A stretch of DNA of 64,000 nt from Aquila chrysaetos chrysaetos (taxonomy: Eukaryota; Chordata; Aves; Accipitriformes; Accipitridae), in NCBI RefSeq assembly GCF_900496995.4, contig NC_044027.1, forward strand, positions 13,044,743-13,108,742, written 5' to 3'. Each line of letters opens with the position of its first letter. Position 1 is the stretch's first letter. A program made the position numbers and the translations under genes. The notes beneath the pieces were generated by a model. The model saw only the letters and a list, made by a program, of their open reading frames with translations. It made no database searches and was not told the DNA's origin. This document shows, piece by piece, positions 48,166 through 58,135 of the stretch.

Positions 48166-50495
48166 TCTCACCAGGTCTGGATGGACCCTGCTCTGCTTTC
48201 TGCCTTCCCTCGGAGGGACAGAACCAAACTTTTTGTCACTGTATAATGGGATTATTGTCACTTTCTTGTTTACCAGCCTTCCTTCAGATGTCTGTGCGTG
48301 GTGGTTGTCTGTCAGGGTGCTCTCGACTCTTATTTTTCCAAGTGTGGTGCACATGTTTTCCAGCTTCAAGTAGAGCAGCTAATCAATTGCAAGAAAGTGA
48401 TGCTCACTGGGGTTTGGCTCCGTCTTATCTCTGCTACCAAATTCACACAGACCCTCTTGGCCATAGGCTTTTATTGCAGCTCCAAGGAGGGATTGACTGT
48501 TCCTCTCATCAGGATCATTTTGCATGAGTCTAAGTCCTCTGTTCGCTTTGCACACTGAGTATGCTAATTTACTCTGCCTCTGTTTTCTAGCTACCCACTG
48601 GTGTGAGTTTCTCTTTCTTTTGCTTTGCATTGTGCCTTATGCCAGACTTAATGGAATACAGATTTCTGAGCAAAGAGAGATCCCAATGATTTTTTAACTT
48701 TTTTTTTTTTTTTTTTTTAAATCTCTGTGTGAATAAGAATCTGTGTCTATCAATGCAGGAGGCAATCCTGCACAGTTTAATTTCTCTGCTCTCTCAACTG
48801 TGTCAGTTCCTGAAGGGACAAAAAAAAAAAAAAAAAAAGCGCAAAGGTAGTTAAAGCAACATGCTAGGAGCAGTAGTCCGAGGTTAGAAAAAGGAAGTGG
48901 TTTGAAATTAGTTCTTTGGAAAAGATATGTCTCAACTTCAGGCAAGATGGGCCAGGGAGGGTGTGAAGGTCTGAAGGGGGGAAGTTCGGCGCAGGACGCT
49001 GCATCGCTCGCATCCGCAGGCGATGTCGTGCCGCACGTGCGCTGCGGGGCGTGCTAGGTGTCCGTGCGTCCGTCCTCCTGGCCAGAAACCTCAGTCAAGG
49101 GCTGAGCCTCTGACCTGTGTACTCAAAAGCTTTCTGGGGAGGACCACGGCTCTCCTTGGCCCTCTGCCGCATCAAAACCCTACAGGCAAAGGCAGCGAGG
49201 AGGTCAGGGCAGGTTTGAATGTCCCCACCGCCGCAGAGGTGGTTGTGGGGTTTACCTGGGAATAATAGGGGCTGGCTGATGCACAGCTGCATCATACCCA
49301 TTGCCAGCCCTGTAAAGTTTCCCTTTTTGAGAGATTTTGGAGTGACCACGTGCTAATCTTTTCCCATGTCAAGAGAAAAACATCCTGGCTGAGGTTTATG
49401 CTAAAGTGAACGTATTTTGTCCTAATGTTAATTCCTTCATTGGCCCTCGGGAACAAGCCAGATTGCTTTGACTGGCCTTAAGTTGGGTTTGGGCTTTTTC
49501 ATTCCTAGATTTTCCAAAAATTAAGTGCTCATCTGATGAATGCTGGGAAGAGGTCAGCTGGATTGTGTGCGTCTCGGCACTGGGCTGGTTTTGGGGGGTT
49601 TGTTTTTGGTTTGTTTCCCTGACATTTTGTAAATACTTCCCATCGCTGCTGGAGATGAGTCCTCCTGTTTCTACATGCACATGTGTTTGAATCACTCCTT
49701 TGGAGTCTTCAGTAAAAATAGACTTAAAATCCAAGTTTGCCAGAGGCATCCTCTGCCTTGCTCTGTGAAACCAGTGAAGTTGAAAGCTTACCAAAGCAGC
49801 AGCCATAAAGAGCGAATCTAGACTTTTACCATCGGGCTCATGAGGAATTACAGGATCACTTTGGATTGCATATTTTTACACAGGAGATCACATTGTATAA
49901 TTTTACTCCATTTCATGCTTTTGCAGCTAAGAATTTTTTTAAGACCATGGAATAAGTGAAAAAGCGAAGGTGGCTTCCCCCTCCCAGGGAGCTCTGTTCA
50001 GCCAAGCTCTCGGTTGTTAAACCCAGCCTGGTTTTATAGCCAAGAGGTACAAGGAAAAAAGACGACAGAAAAATTTAAAACACTTTATGAAGTATTTTAC
50101 AGAAGAGTGATGTGGCATATATAGGCTGGTTAATAGTGTGGTATAAGTGTTTTACTGGCACTTGTGAGCGATGCAATCGCCACACAGGCTCATGCTAATA
50201 AAACCTTTAATCGATACCATATTACTATGGTGTCTTGAGCCAAATCCTGTTGCCATCACTCACGGGACTGACCCCTGGGGAGCTGGTCAGGCTTGCTGGG
50301 GAGGGAGCCAAGCCAAGGTCCCAAGAAGCCTCCACAGCCACGCGCTAGCACCGTGCAAGCGAATGGGCGCGGGGGGCTGAGCAGGTCCCCCATCCCGTAA
50401 CTGGTGCAGCTAAAAAGCTTTGTTTTTTCCCCAGGCTGGAATATGCTCTTGCTCTCCTTTACAAGACGGTGGTTCTTCGCTCTTTGCATTGAGGC
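48166..50495. other. Intergenic DNA with facing T20 and A19 tracts
   Basis: No supported gene. Twenty thymines (48699-48718) and nineteen adenines (48820-48838) face each other across 101 bases. A short CpG cluster occurs at about 48985-49080. The minus frame at 49396-49806 (136 codons) has no recognised domain. Confidence 0.5.
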
Positions 50496-50499
50496 AAAG

Positions 50500-50885
50500 C
50501 GCACGGTTTCTGTAGAAATATCGAGTTAAGCGGGCTTGGAGGCTGCAGTCTGTGGCGGAGGAGCTGCGGCAAGGGCGATGGCCATGCAATGCCTAGGGTG
50601 GCCACCGGCTGCAGCGCGGGATGGCCCAGGCCTCTGAAGGGCAGAGGGTGTGTTGAGACCGGAGAAGCTCCAGGGTTCACCTCTCCGTGCAGGAGAGCGT
50701 GGAGGTGGCTGGTGAGACTCCGCTCTCGGTCTCGCTGAGGTTGCCGCTGGGAGATCTCCCCGGGGACACGTCAGCAGGTAGAGCATCGCTGACAAACTCC
50801 GGCAGGAGCTGCAAAATTGGTCCGGAAAAGCGGAGCCCGGAGGGAAAACCAGCACAATGCGAGAGACCTCGAGGATGCACGGAGA
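50500..50885. promoter_or_regulatory. CpG-rich patch
   Basis: Moderately CpG-dense DNA ('gcagcgcgggatgg', 'ctccgctctcggtctcgctg', 'ccggaaaagcggagcccgg'). Overlapping frames of 70-130 codons on both strands are typical of GC-rich noncoding DNA. No exon is supported. Confidence 0.3.
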
Positions 50886-52795
50886 GCGGATCATTACAAA
50901 GCTTCTCTGGCTGCATAAAATTTTCATGATGTTTCTCAGTTTCTCTGTGTCAAGTCTCAGTGTAAATTCTGCACTGTTTGTGGAGGTTACCAGGCCAGCT
51001 CACTTCATATTGATCTTTCTCTCTGCATTATCATCAGATGTAACTAAAAACAATCAAGGAGCAGGTACACGCAAGCCTGCATTCAAGCGGACATAAATAC
51101 AAATATCCTTCCTGTTCTGCAGGCTGAATTCCATCAAACAAATTGGTTTTGGTGTGGAAGTTAGCCCCGTTTCTGCTTAAAGTCACATTTTTCCAGCAGA
51201 AAAGGTAGAAATGTCAGGTTTCAACACCATATGCATCTCTGCCTTTACACCAACAAAAAACAATCAGGCTCCAATCAAAACTTGTCCCCTGTTATCTTGA
51301 CAGTTGCTGACGATGATGGATGGAGACAGGTTTAGAAGATCAAATGCAAGACAATCTGTACTGCATTTCAAACCACCTTAGGCTTTTAAGTGCCAATATG
51401 ACATCTGGTGGACTCAGTAACATGAACTGCACTTCAAAACACCTCCGCTGTCCCCATCAACCCTTATTTACCATTGTTGCAAATTAATAGCTTTCGCCAA
51501 GAAATTTTAACTTATTATCCCACATGTGCATTTTGTGTGTTGCTCTGTTAGGGATAGACCATTGAGTGAAATTATAACCGCATGGTTCTTTTTTTTCCTT
51601 AACCACCAGTGGCTTGCTATTTTTTATTATCTTTTCTGCCTGGAGGAGTTTTAGAACAAAGTAACTTTTAAAATCACAGTATTTCTTTAATGCAATGTCT
51701 GGAGATAAGTTTATTGTGCTTTTATGGGATATAAGTAAACACATTTCTTAAATATATTCCCATCTACAAAAAAAAAATCCTGCTGTAGCTTTAGGCAAGC
51801 AGAATACTGGTGGAGACTGTCAGAGCACCAGTGTGTACCACAGGCAAGACTGGTATGGGTTGATGGGATGGCACAATCTCTTTCTCAATTTTTTTTTTTT
51901 TTTTTCATTCTTTGAGGGCAGGAGAATATGGGGAGGGCTGCGGGACCTGTGAGTTTAACACTGAGCTGCAAGGGGATGCTGTTGTATCTGTTTGCCAAAT
52001 AGTACCTGAGGATCACAATGTGGATTTCACAGCAAGTGACACTGGAGGGAAATCATGAGCAAATGGGCTCAAATTATGCTCAGGGGAAGCAGAGAACTTG
52101 CCTCTCCCATTCGCAGCAAGATCGGCGCACAATGGAGTTATTTAATTTCATATTACACGACTGCTGGAGAATGCATAATTTGCTCTGATGACTTGAGGCA
52201 AAGCAGGTTGGTTTTTCACATCTTTGACATCATTTTTCAAGGCTGCCAACTTCACTTGCTGCCTTGAGGGCTAGCATGGTTCAGAGCTGAGCGCTCGCGT
52301 ACCTGCCCGTGCCCCGGCTGGATCTCGCGGGAGCCGTGGGATGCTCGCCCCAGGTCAAACTGCAGCCGGGGCAGGAGGAGAGGGGCAGAGGATGGACATG
52401 GCACCCCTAAGACCGGCGCAGAGCCAGGCGAAGTGTCAGGGTGTGATTTCTCTGAGTCATGCCAGCCCTGTGCAGCACAGATAACGAAGCCTTAACGAAC
52501 TGCTGCTTCTGTGCGCTTCTCCCTGCTGAACCACAAATGGATGGAGGAGGGCTGCGGGGAGGGGGCGGCTCCTGCACTTCTCAGTATCTGTAACGAACCA
52601 CCTTGCCTCTTCTAGCCCCTCGAAAGTTTCTTTCTATATATACACCATCTTTATATAGCGTAAAGATTTTTCCCTGTCAACCAAGATGCGCTGTGGAGGT
52701 GTGATGAAAGGCTCAGCCTCACCTAGTTAGTTTATACAGCTGATCTCCACCCCAGAAATCATGGCTGAAGCTCTCGTATCCCCAACTTCCCTGTC
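50886..52795. other. Intergenic DNA, no supported gene
   Basis: Mostly AT-rich up to 52270, with a T17 run at 51889-51905, then GC-richer. Only short frames; no repeat family is recognised. Confidence 0.5.
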
Positions 52796-52799
52796 ACCT

Positions 52800-52833
52800 G
52801 GGGGGGGGGGGGGGGGACACGACACACACACAG
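52800..52833 (+). repeat. G17 run followed by a short (AC)n tract
   Basis: Seventeen consecutive guanines at 52800-52816, then ACACGACACACACACAG. Long G runs can form G-quadruplexes and are error-prone in sequencing, so the exact length may be uncertain. Confidence 0.85.
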
Positions 52834-53280
52834 ATACCAGGGGGTTTTTTGTTTGGTTGGGGTTTTTTTACATCTCTATATGTGCCCCGGTGGGTGCCTG
52901 AGGGGCTGGGCACATCCCCAGCACCAGTGGTTAGGGGCAGGGGGAGAGGAAAATGTGGCTTTGCAGGCTGAGCCTGGCTCGGGGATGGGATGTTAAGGTA
53001 AGGAAACCGGACCCTGTTTTTCCACAAAACCCTTCTGCCCCCACATGAAGCCCCATGGCTCTGGGAAAGTGCCATATTTCTTTGTGCTGAGCAGACGGGG
53101 AGACCGTAAAGAGTGAGACATGGTCTGTAGGCAGTTAAAATTTTCTACTTTTCTGAGCATTAATATCATGATTATGCTGTCTAAATAACGTCCAGGCTCT
53201 GGCTGCCGCATTTCCTATCCTAAGCGTGATTTACCGCTGTAATAAATTAGCCCTTAAGCCAAAGAATCAAAAATAATTGG
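52834..53280. other. Intergenic DNA, AT-rich right half
   Basis: No supported gene. The part from about 53110 to 53285, with 'gagcattaatatcatgatta' and 'gtaataaattagcccttaag', has the texture of a conserved noncoding element, but this cannot be tested here. Confidence 0.4.
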
Positions 53281-53282
53281 CC

Positions 53283-53478
53283 TTCTGTCTTGGTCCCCGT
53301 TTTATCCTGTTCCTTTTTCCTTTCCATGTGTCCTCTTTCTCTTCCTCTTATTCATTCTTTGATGGTTTTTTTTCCCCTTTATTTCTTCTCAGGGGCCACT
53401 TTCTGATTCTTTTTCCACTCCTCACGTTCTTCTTGGGATTAACAGACCTGGTTTCTTGTCCTTTCTTTTCTCCTCCAG
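53283..53478 (+). other. Pyrimidine-rich tract ending in acceptor-like sites
   Basis: Nearly 200 bases are dominated by T and C on the top strand. It includes three possible splice acceptors: TTTATTTCTTCTCAG, the weaker GGGATTAACAG, and TTTCTTTTCTCCTCCAG ending at 53478. The last leads straight into the CpG-rich patch. No matching donor with a coherent exon is evident, so these may be by-products of composition. Confidence 0.5.
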
Positions 53479-53702
53479 CCGTTTCAAGCCGCTCTGCCTG
53501 CGAGCGGTGCCGCGGCCGGCGGAGCAGGAGGTTTCGCCCTCCTCCCGGAGCAGGGGGACGCCGTGCTGGCCATGGCCCATCGCGGGGGGCTGGAGGAGAA
53601 ACCCCCTGCCCGCTGTGGTCCTCTGCGCGGGAGGTGCTGGAGGTGCTGGGGGCTGCGCTGCAGCGGAGGTTGAGGAGGACATCAGTGTCGCTGCTGGATT
53701 TT
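53479..53702. promoter_or_regulatory. CpG-dense patch with several open frames
   Basis: Dense CpG at the left end ('gagcggtgccgcggccggcg') grading to G-rich sequence. Two plus frames are open across most of the patch. The translations are Arg-, Gly- and Ala-rich without a recognisable domain, so GC content is the simpler explanation. Confidence 0.4.
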
Positions 53703-56270
53703 AAATCGATTTTAAAATGAGCTACGCATCTTATTGCTCTAAAATAATAGTAGGTGACCTCCATGAAATACAGCAGGGCGGGGGGCTGGGGTAGTTTTGG
53801 TGGCCTTTGAATTTTCTACATCTTTTTTGTGCGGTTCTGCTTTATGTATTTAACCCAAAGGCTTTTGACACAACGCTTAGCAGCATGTATCCTTTGTCAT
53901 TTGACCTTCCAGTGTCACCAGCTCCTACCATAACCCCACTGCGTAGCAAACCATCTGCTCCCAGTGTAACCGGCCAAGGAGTCAGGCAGGAGAAGGTAAA
54001 GGGGGGTGTGTTGGGGGGGAGAGGTGGATTAGTAAGGGAGATCTGGCAAAAAAGCCTCAAAGCCTTGTCGAATGTGACCTTTGGGGTTTTACTCAAAAGG
54101 TTTGGCCCCGTGATGTGCTCTGAAAGCTGTTGCAGCACAAAACATGTGAAGAGGAGTAGCTAATACAGGCTTTGTTTATCTCTAGCAGAAAGAAAGAATG
54201 GGCTCAAAAACGCAAGTGTACGTGCATATATCTGTGTCTATATATGTATAGATACCAGGAGGGATGGAGAGAGTGAGCATCCTCACAGGAGAGGGTATGT
54301 GCTACCTGAGCCCCACCGCTGCGGGTGCGTTTGGTGATGTTGCTCAGTGACCTCCTTTGGGCTCGCCATCAACACCGTCTGTGTGTGTCACGCTGAACGC
54401 AGCAGCTCTGAGCCAGTTTATTCAACAGCAGAGTATAAGTGGGAACAACTTGACTGCTCTTGCTGTTTAGCTGCTCTAAGCAATCCCAGCTAGAACAGCT
54501 TGAAAGAATGGAGGGGCGTTTTTTTTTGCTTTCCTTTAAATAAATGGGCATTTTCTTTTTTCTTTTTTTTGAGAGCTGCTAATGTTCATTTTGCGTGCGG
54601 GCACGCGATGCCATTCCTGTTTCAGAATGCACACAGTGGAGTGCAAAAATAAAGATTGCATCTCATGCATAATGCATGCCCCAGCAACCCGCTTCAACAA
54701 ATTACCCAAGTAGATTCCTCCGACGGGGCTGGGGGAAGGAGGGGAAAAAAATATTGTAACAAGTATCTTTCTAAACAAATGACAAGATAAACACATAAAA
54801 AAAATAGGCATGCAGAGCTTTTCTCAAGAGGGGTCAATTCAGAAATTAAAGATAAAGATTATGTGGTTGCCAAGTGTGGAGCGGCAGGTCTGAACACAGG
54901 ATGGGGCAAGGGCAGCAGCGGGTCCCGTAGCCCCTGGATGGACGGGGAGAGCCCAGAGGCACCTGCGGAGGTGTCCGAGGGCTTGATTTTGTGTTGTTGG
55001 GAACTTATTAGAGGAGTGACTTCCTGGGCAGATAGGTAGGAAAAGGGGTTCCTTGTTGGCTGATTTATCGCTTTCGATTTGCAGGTTTGCAAAGACATGT
55101 TGCAACTCTGCGCCGATGCTTGAAGCTGGATTTTGTGCTGCTTCTCCGGAGGCAGGAGCGAGCTGTGCAAAATACAGATTTTTATGTGTGGGAGGACGGT
55201 GAGAAGGGGGCCAGAAAGGTGGGAATGAGCCACTAAAGTGACTTGAAATCTTTCTCGTTTCCTTGGTGTCACCAGCCCAGGAGCAGCCTTGGCTTCCCCT
55301 ACTGTTGCTGCTTTGCAGCCTGGAGAAGCCGGAGGATGCAGCCTCTCCTCCTCGCAAGGGGTATTTTCTGCAAACAGATGCTACAGCCTTTCCCTCTGCA
55401 AAAAGGCATAAAAGAAGTGACCGAGCTCCTTCCTCATGCACACGTGCTTTGCCCCCTGCTAAATCTGAATTATTCACTGCAGGATGGCAGGAGAGGCAGC
55501 AGCCCACTGCCCTTCTCCGAGACCGCTACCCTCCGTGGTCGGTGCGTAGTGTGGAACCCAGGTGCTGAGCTGTGGGTTCAGTGTCAAACTTTGTGATGGA
55601 GAAAAATGGCATTTTAGGAGCAGGTGGGGTTTGGTTTGCTTTTGCTTCCCTCTGGAGGGTGAGGGGGTTGGCCCCTCAATTCAGCGGGGTTGCGGTTGCA
55701 AGCAGAGGTGAGCGGTTTGGTGCTGGGCTGCCTGCAGCACCCTGCTGAGGATGGGGCACCTTTGGGTGCTTTCTCCTCTGGAAACCAAAGGGGTCCTGGG
55801 GGGGGTTGCCTTGAGAGGAGAGGTACTGCAGGCAAAGGGCAGCACCAAAACTTCGGCAAGCGCTAAATGTGCTGGTAATTGCACCTTGAGGATAACAGCA
55901 GTGGCTTCTGGATCATTATGATGCAGTGTAGGGCACATTTTAAGACTGTTTGGGATTGGGGTGTTTTGTTTTGTTGTTTTTTTGTTTTTTTTCATTTGAG
56001 CAACAAAAAGTCAGTAAGCCCTGGCTCCAAATGTCATCTTTTTAATGTCATTCACACTACTGAGCCCAGACCCCATCCCGCAAGTTGCGTTTGGGTTTAT
56101 TTCAGCTTCCTGCGAGCAGGAGACGTGCAAGACGGGCAGGGGCACAAACGCAGAGCAGCAGCTTTGTGCTGGAGGGTTGGCGGCCGCAGGGATGTGCTGG
56201 GCTCTCTCTGCACAGCTTCTTCCCACACCATCTCCCAAAGCTGCAGCCCTTTTCTCCGGCAGCGCAACTT
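53703..56270. other. Intergenic DNA, no supported gene
   Basis: The longest frame of the window (222 codons, minus, 54839-55507) lies here. Its translation has no recognisable domain and overlaps 137-, 117- and 101-codon frames in other phases, so I do not call it. The rest is mixed-GC DNA with scattered CpGs. Confidence 0.5.
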
Positions 56271-56275
56271 GCTTT

Positions 56276-56289
56276 TGCCATCTAGTGGC
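56276..56289 (-). promoter_or_regulatory. CTCF-like site
   Basis: The top strand reads TGCCATCTAGTGGC; the other strand is GCCACTAGATGGCA, which contains the CTCF core form CCACTAGATGGCA. CTCF is the vertebrate insulator and loop-anchor protein. The site lies about 190 bases left of the CpG-dense patch at 56.46 kb. A single match in 64 kb can arise by chance, but the core agreement is good. Confidence 0.45.
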
Positions 56290-56373
56290 TGTCCCAAAAA
56301 GGCTCAAAAATGGACCAAGGAGCCAACGCGGAGATGGACGAGGTCAGGAAGGGAAAGCGGGGAGATGAAATAT

Positions 56374-56383
56374 GGGGGGGGGG
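56374..56383 (+). repeat. G10 run
   Basis: Ten consecutive guanines between the CTCF-like site and the CpG-dense patch. Confidence 0.85.
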
Positions 56384-56460
56384 AGTATCTGTGCTATTTA
56401 AGCAGCTTTTTTCCAGGTTGTTACAGACATGAAAATGAGACCAGCGTGCCAGGCTTTGCA

Positions 56461-56860
56461 GAACGCAGTGCTGATACGTGAAGGTTAGCGCTGGAGTTTA
56501 CCACCTGCGAGGCCCGGCCGGATCACGGCATCCCCGGCGTGACGCTGCCCGCGACGCGGCTCTGCTCGGCTGCGTGCGTTTGCAACGTCCAGAAGCCGAA
56601 CGCGCTCCACCGGCAGCAGGACCCGTGTCGAGAGGTGCAAATCGCCGTGCACAGCCACCTGGAAGCGGCGGCCGGCGCGCATCGAAGGGCTTGAATAGGA
56701 GCGGCGGTACGGGCTCGATGGTTTGACGTCGCGGGCGATCTTGCTGCCGGCAAAGCCGCGCGTCTGCTGCCACGTTCGTGCTTTAACCCGCAGCCCAGAC
56801 CTGCGCGGGGCGGAAAAGCTCTGGGCACCCACGGCTTCGTGCAACTTGGGTGACTGGGGT
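56461..56860. promoter_or_regulatory. CpG island, densest in the window
   Basis: I count about 49 CpGs between 56461 and 56820, roughly one every seven bases, with GC-rich words such as 'cccgcgacgcggctctgctcgg' split by less dense parts. This looks like an unmethylated CpG island: a promoter of an unannotated transcript, a distal regulatory island or a recombination-linked GC peak. Frames open on both strands (206 codons minus, 82 codons plus) have no recognised domain. The nearest supported gene end is more than 4 kb to the right and is a 3' end, so this is not its promoter. Confidence 0.6.
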
Positions 56861-57785
56861 CGGGCTTTGGCTGCTTGTAAATCAGGATTTTGGCGTCAGT
56901 AGAATTTTGAAGTGTTGCCGCTTGCTTTTTATACTTTTCTTTCCATATTGTCATTTCTGTTGAATTTGGAAGTGATGACAGGATTTGCTTTCCGTCTACT
57001 TCGGGCGTGTTTAAAATAAACCCAAAATGCGAAGAGGGCACGTTCCCCTCTGCTCGGCTTTTCAGGACAGAGCCGGTGGCGAGCGCTCTGCCCCATCCCC
57101 GCAATAACTCTGTCCCCCTCCCAGGAGCCCCAGGAGGACCCATCCCTCTCCGCCCCGGCAGACGGCATCCCGCAAAGCCTCACCGACTCCCTTGCAAAAA
57201 AGGAACTGGCAGCTTTCGTCGAGATTAAAATACCACACAGAGCTGCTGCGCTTTTGTTTTTTATACGCTTGAATGCATTAGCATTGATTTATTTTTAATA
57301 CAACCAACCACCTGTGATTTTTGAATATTATTTCTATTTGTTCTCTTTGGCAGAGGTAATTACAACGTTGTTCTTAAGCTGCGACCGCAGCCTCCTGGCC
57401 ACGCTGCCCTGTAGGGATGGCTCGGGGCTGGCCGGCAGCACCAGGTACTTGTATATATCTGTAATGCGCTGCTCTGCCCCAGTGGCACTAAATATTTCCT
57501 TTATTCAGTGCTCCTGTGTAGCTGCACATGTTGTAGGGGGCCTAAAGAGAAGGAAAAACTATTTTTATTTTTTTTTTTCCTTCTTCCTTCTCCCACCCCC
57601 CCTTAATCTCAGCTGGCCTTCAGCATCCTATATGAGAAAGACCACAGCCTGTTTACTGCCTGCCAACCTGGGAAAAGAGTGGAGAGGTTCAAGGTCACAG
57701 GAAAAAACAAGAGACCTGCAGGTCTCCCCTTACCCACTCAAATTCTCGTTCCTGAACTACTCTCTCAGTAATGTTTCAAATCACC
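56861..57785. other. Intergenic DNA, no supported gene
   Basis: Mixed composition. A 169-codon plus frame (57314-57823) shows no domain or splice support. Nothing else is recognised. Confidence 0.5.
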
Positions 57786-57789
57786 TTGC

Positions 57790-58135
57790 ATGTATAATGA
57801 AAGTACGATCAGGAACTCACTAAGCAAATGAGCCCCTCCTTTAATTCCATTTGCTTATGCTGCTTATTTTTCTCCTGCATAATTATTTTTAAAGGAAAAT
57901 TTAATTTTGTTTAATGGGAACAAAGTTTAACACTCCATAAGCTTTGTCTTCTGCAGCCTTCCATCTGGTAAGCTTTTTTTCCTTTTTTAATTATTTTTAA
58001 ACCTGCCCAGTAAATTGTGTGTGTTTAAGAGGCACTTCTCATTAAGATGAAATACTTTGATCTCATAGGATCATCTGTTTTTAAAGAGGTAATGATATAC
58101 TACTTTTTTTCCCCCCAGTTAACCAAATCTCAATA
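57790..58135. promoter_or_regulatory. Candidate conserved noncoding element
   Basis: AT-rich, largely non-repetitive block without open frames, with words such as 'ccatttgcttatgctgctta', 'tcctgcataattatttttaa' and 'aaatttaattttgtttaatg'. The composition suits an enhancer; the call is by eye only. Confidence 0.25.

Noticed and set aside
54839-55507. 222-codon minus-strand open frame, the longest in the window
   Set aside because: No recognisable domain, several other long frames over the same bases, no splice support; GC-balanced DNA gives such frames by chance.
55879-56481. 200-codon plus-strand open frame
   Set aside because: Contains no known domain and overlaps frames in other phases and on the minus strand.
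56523-57143. 206-codon minus-strand open frame
   Set aside because: It runs through the CpG island, where stop codons are rare; composition is Arg/Ala/Pro-rich with no domain.
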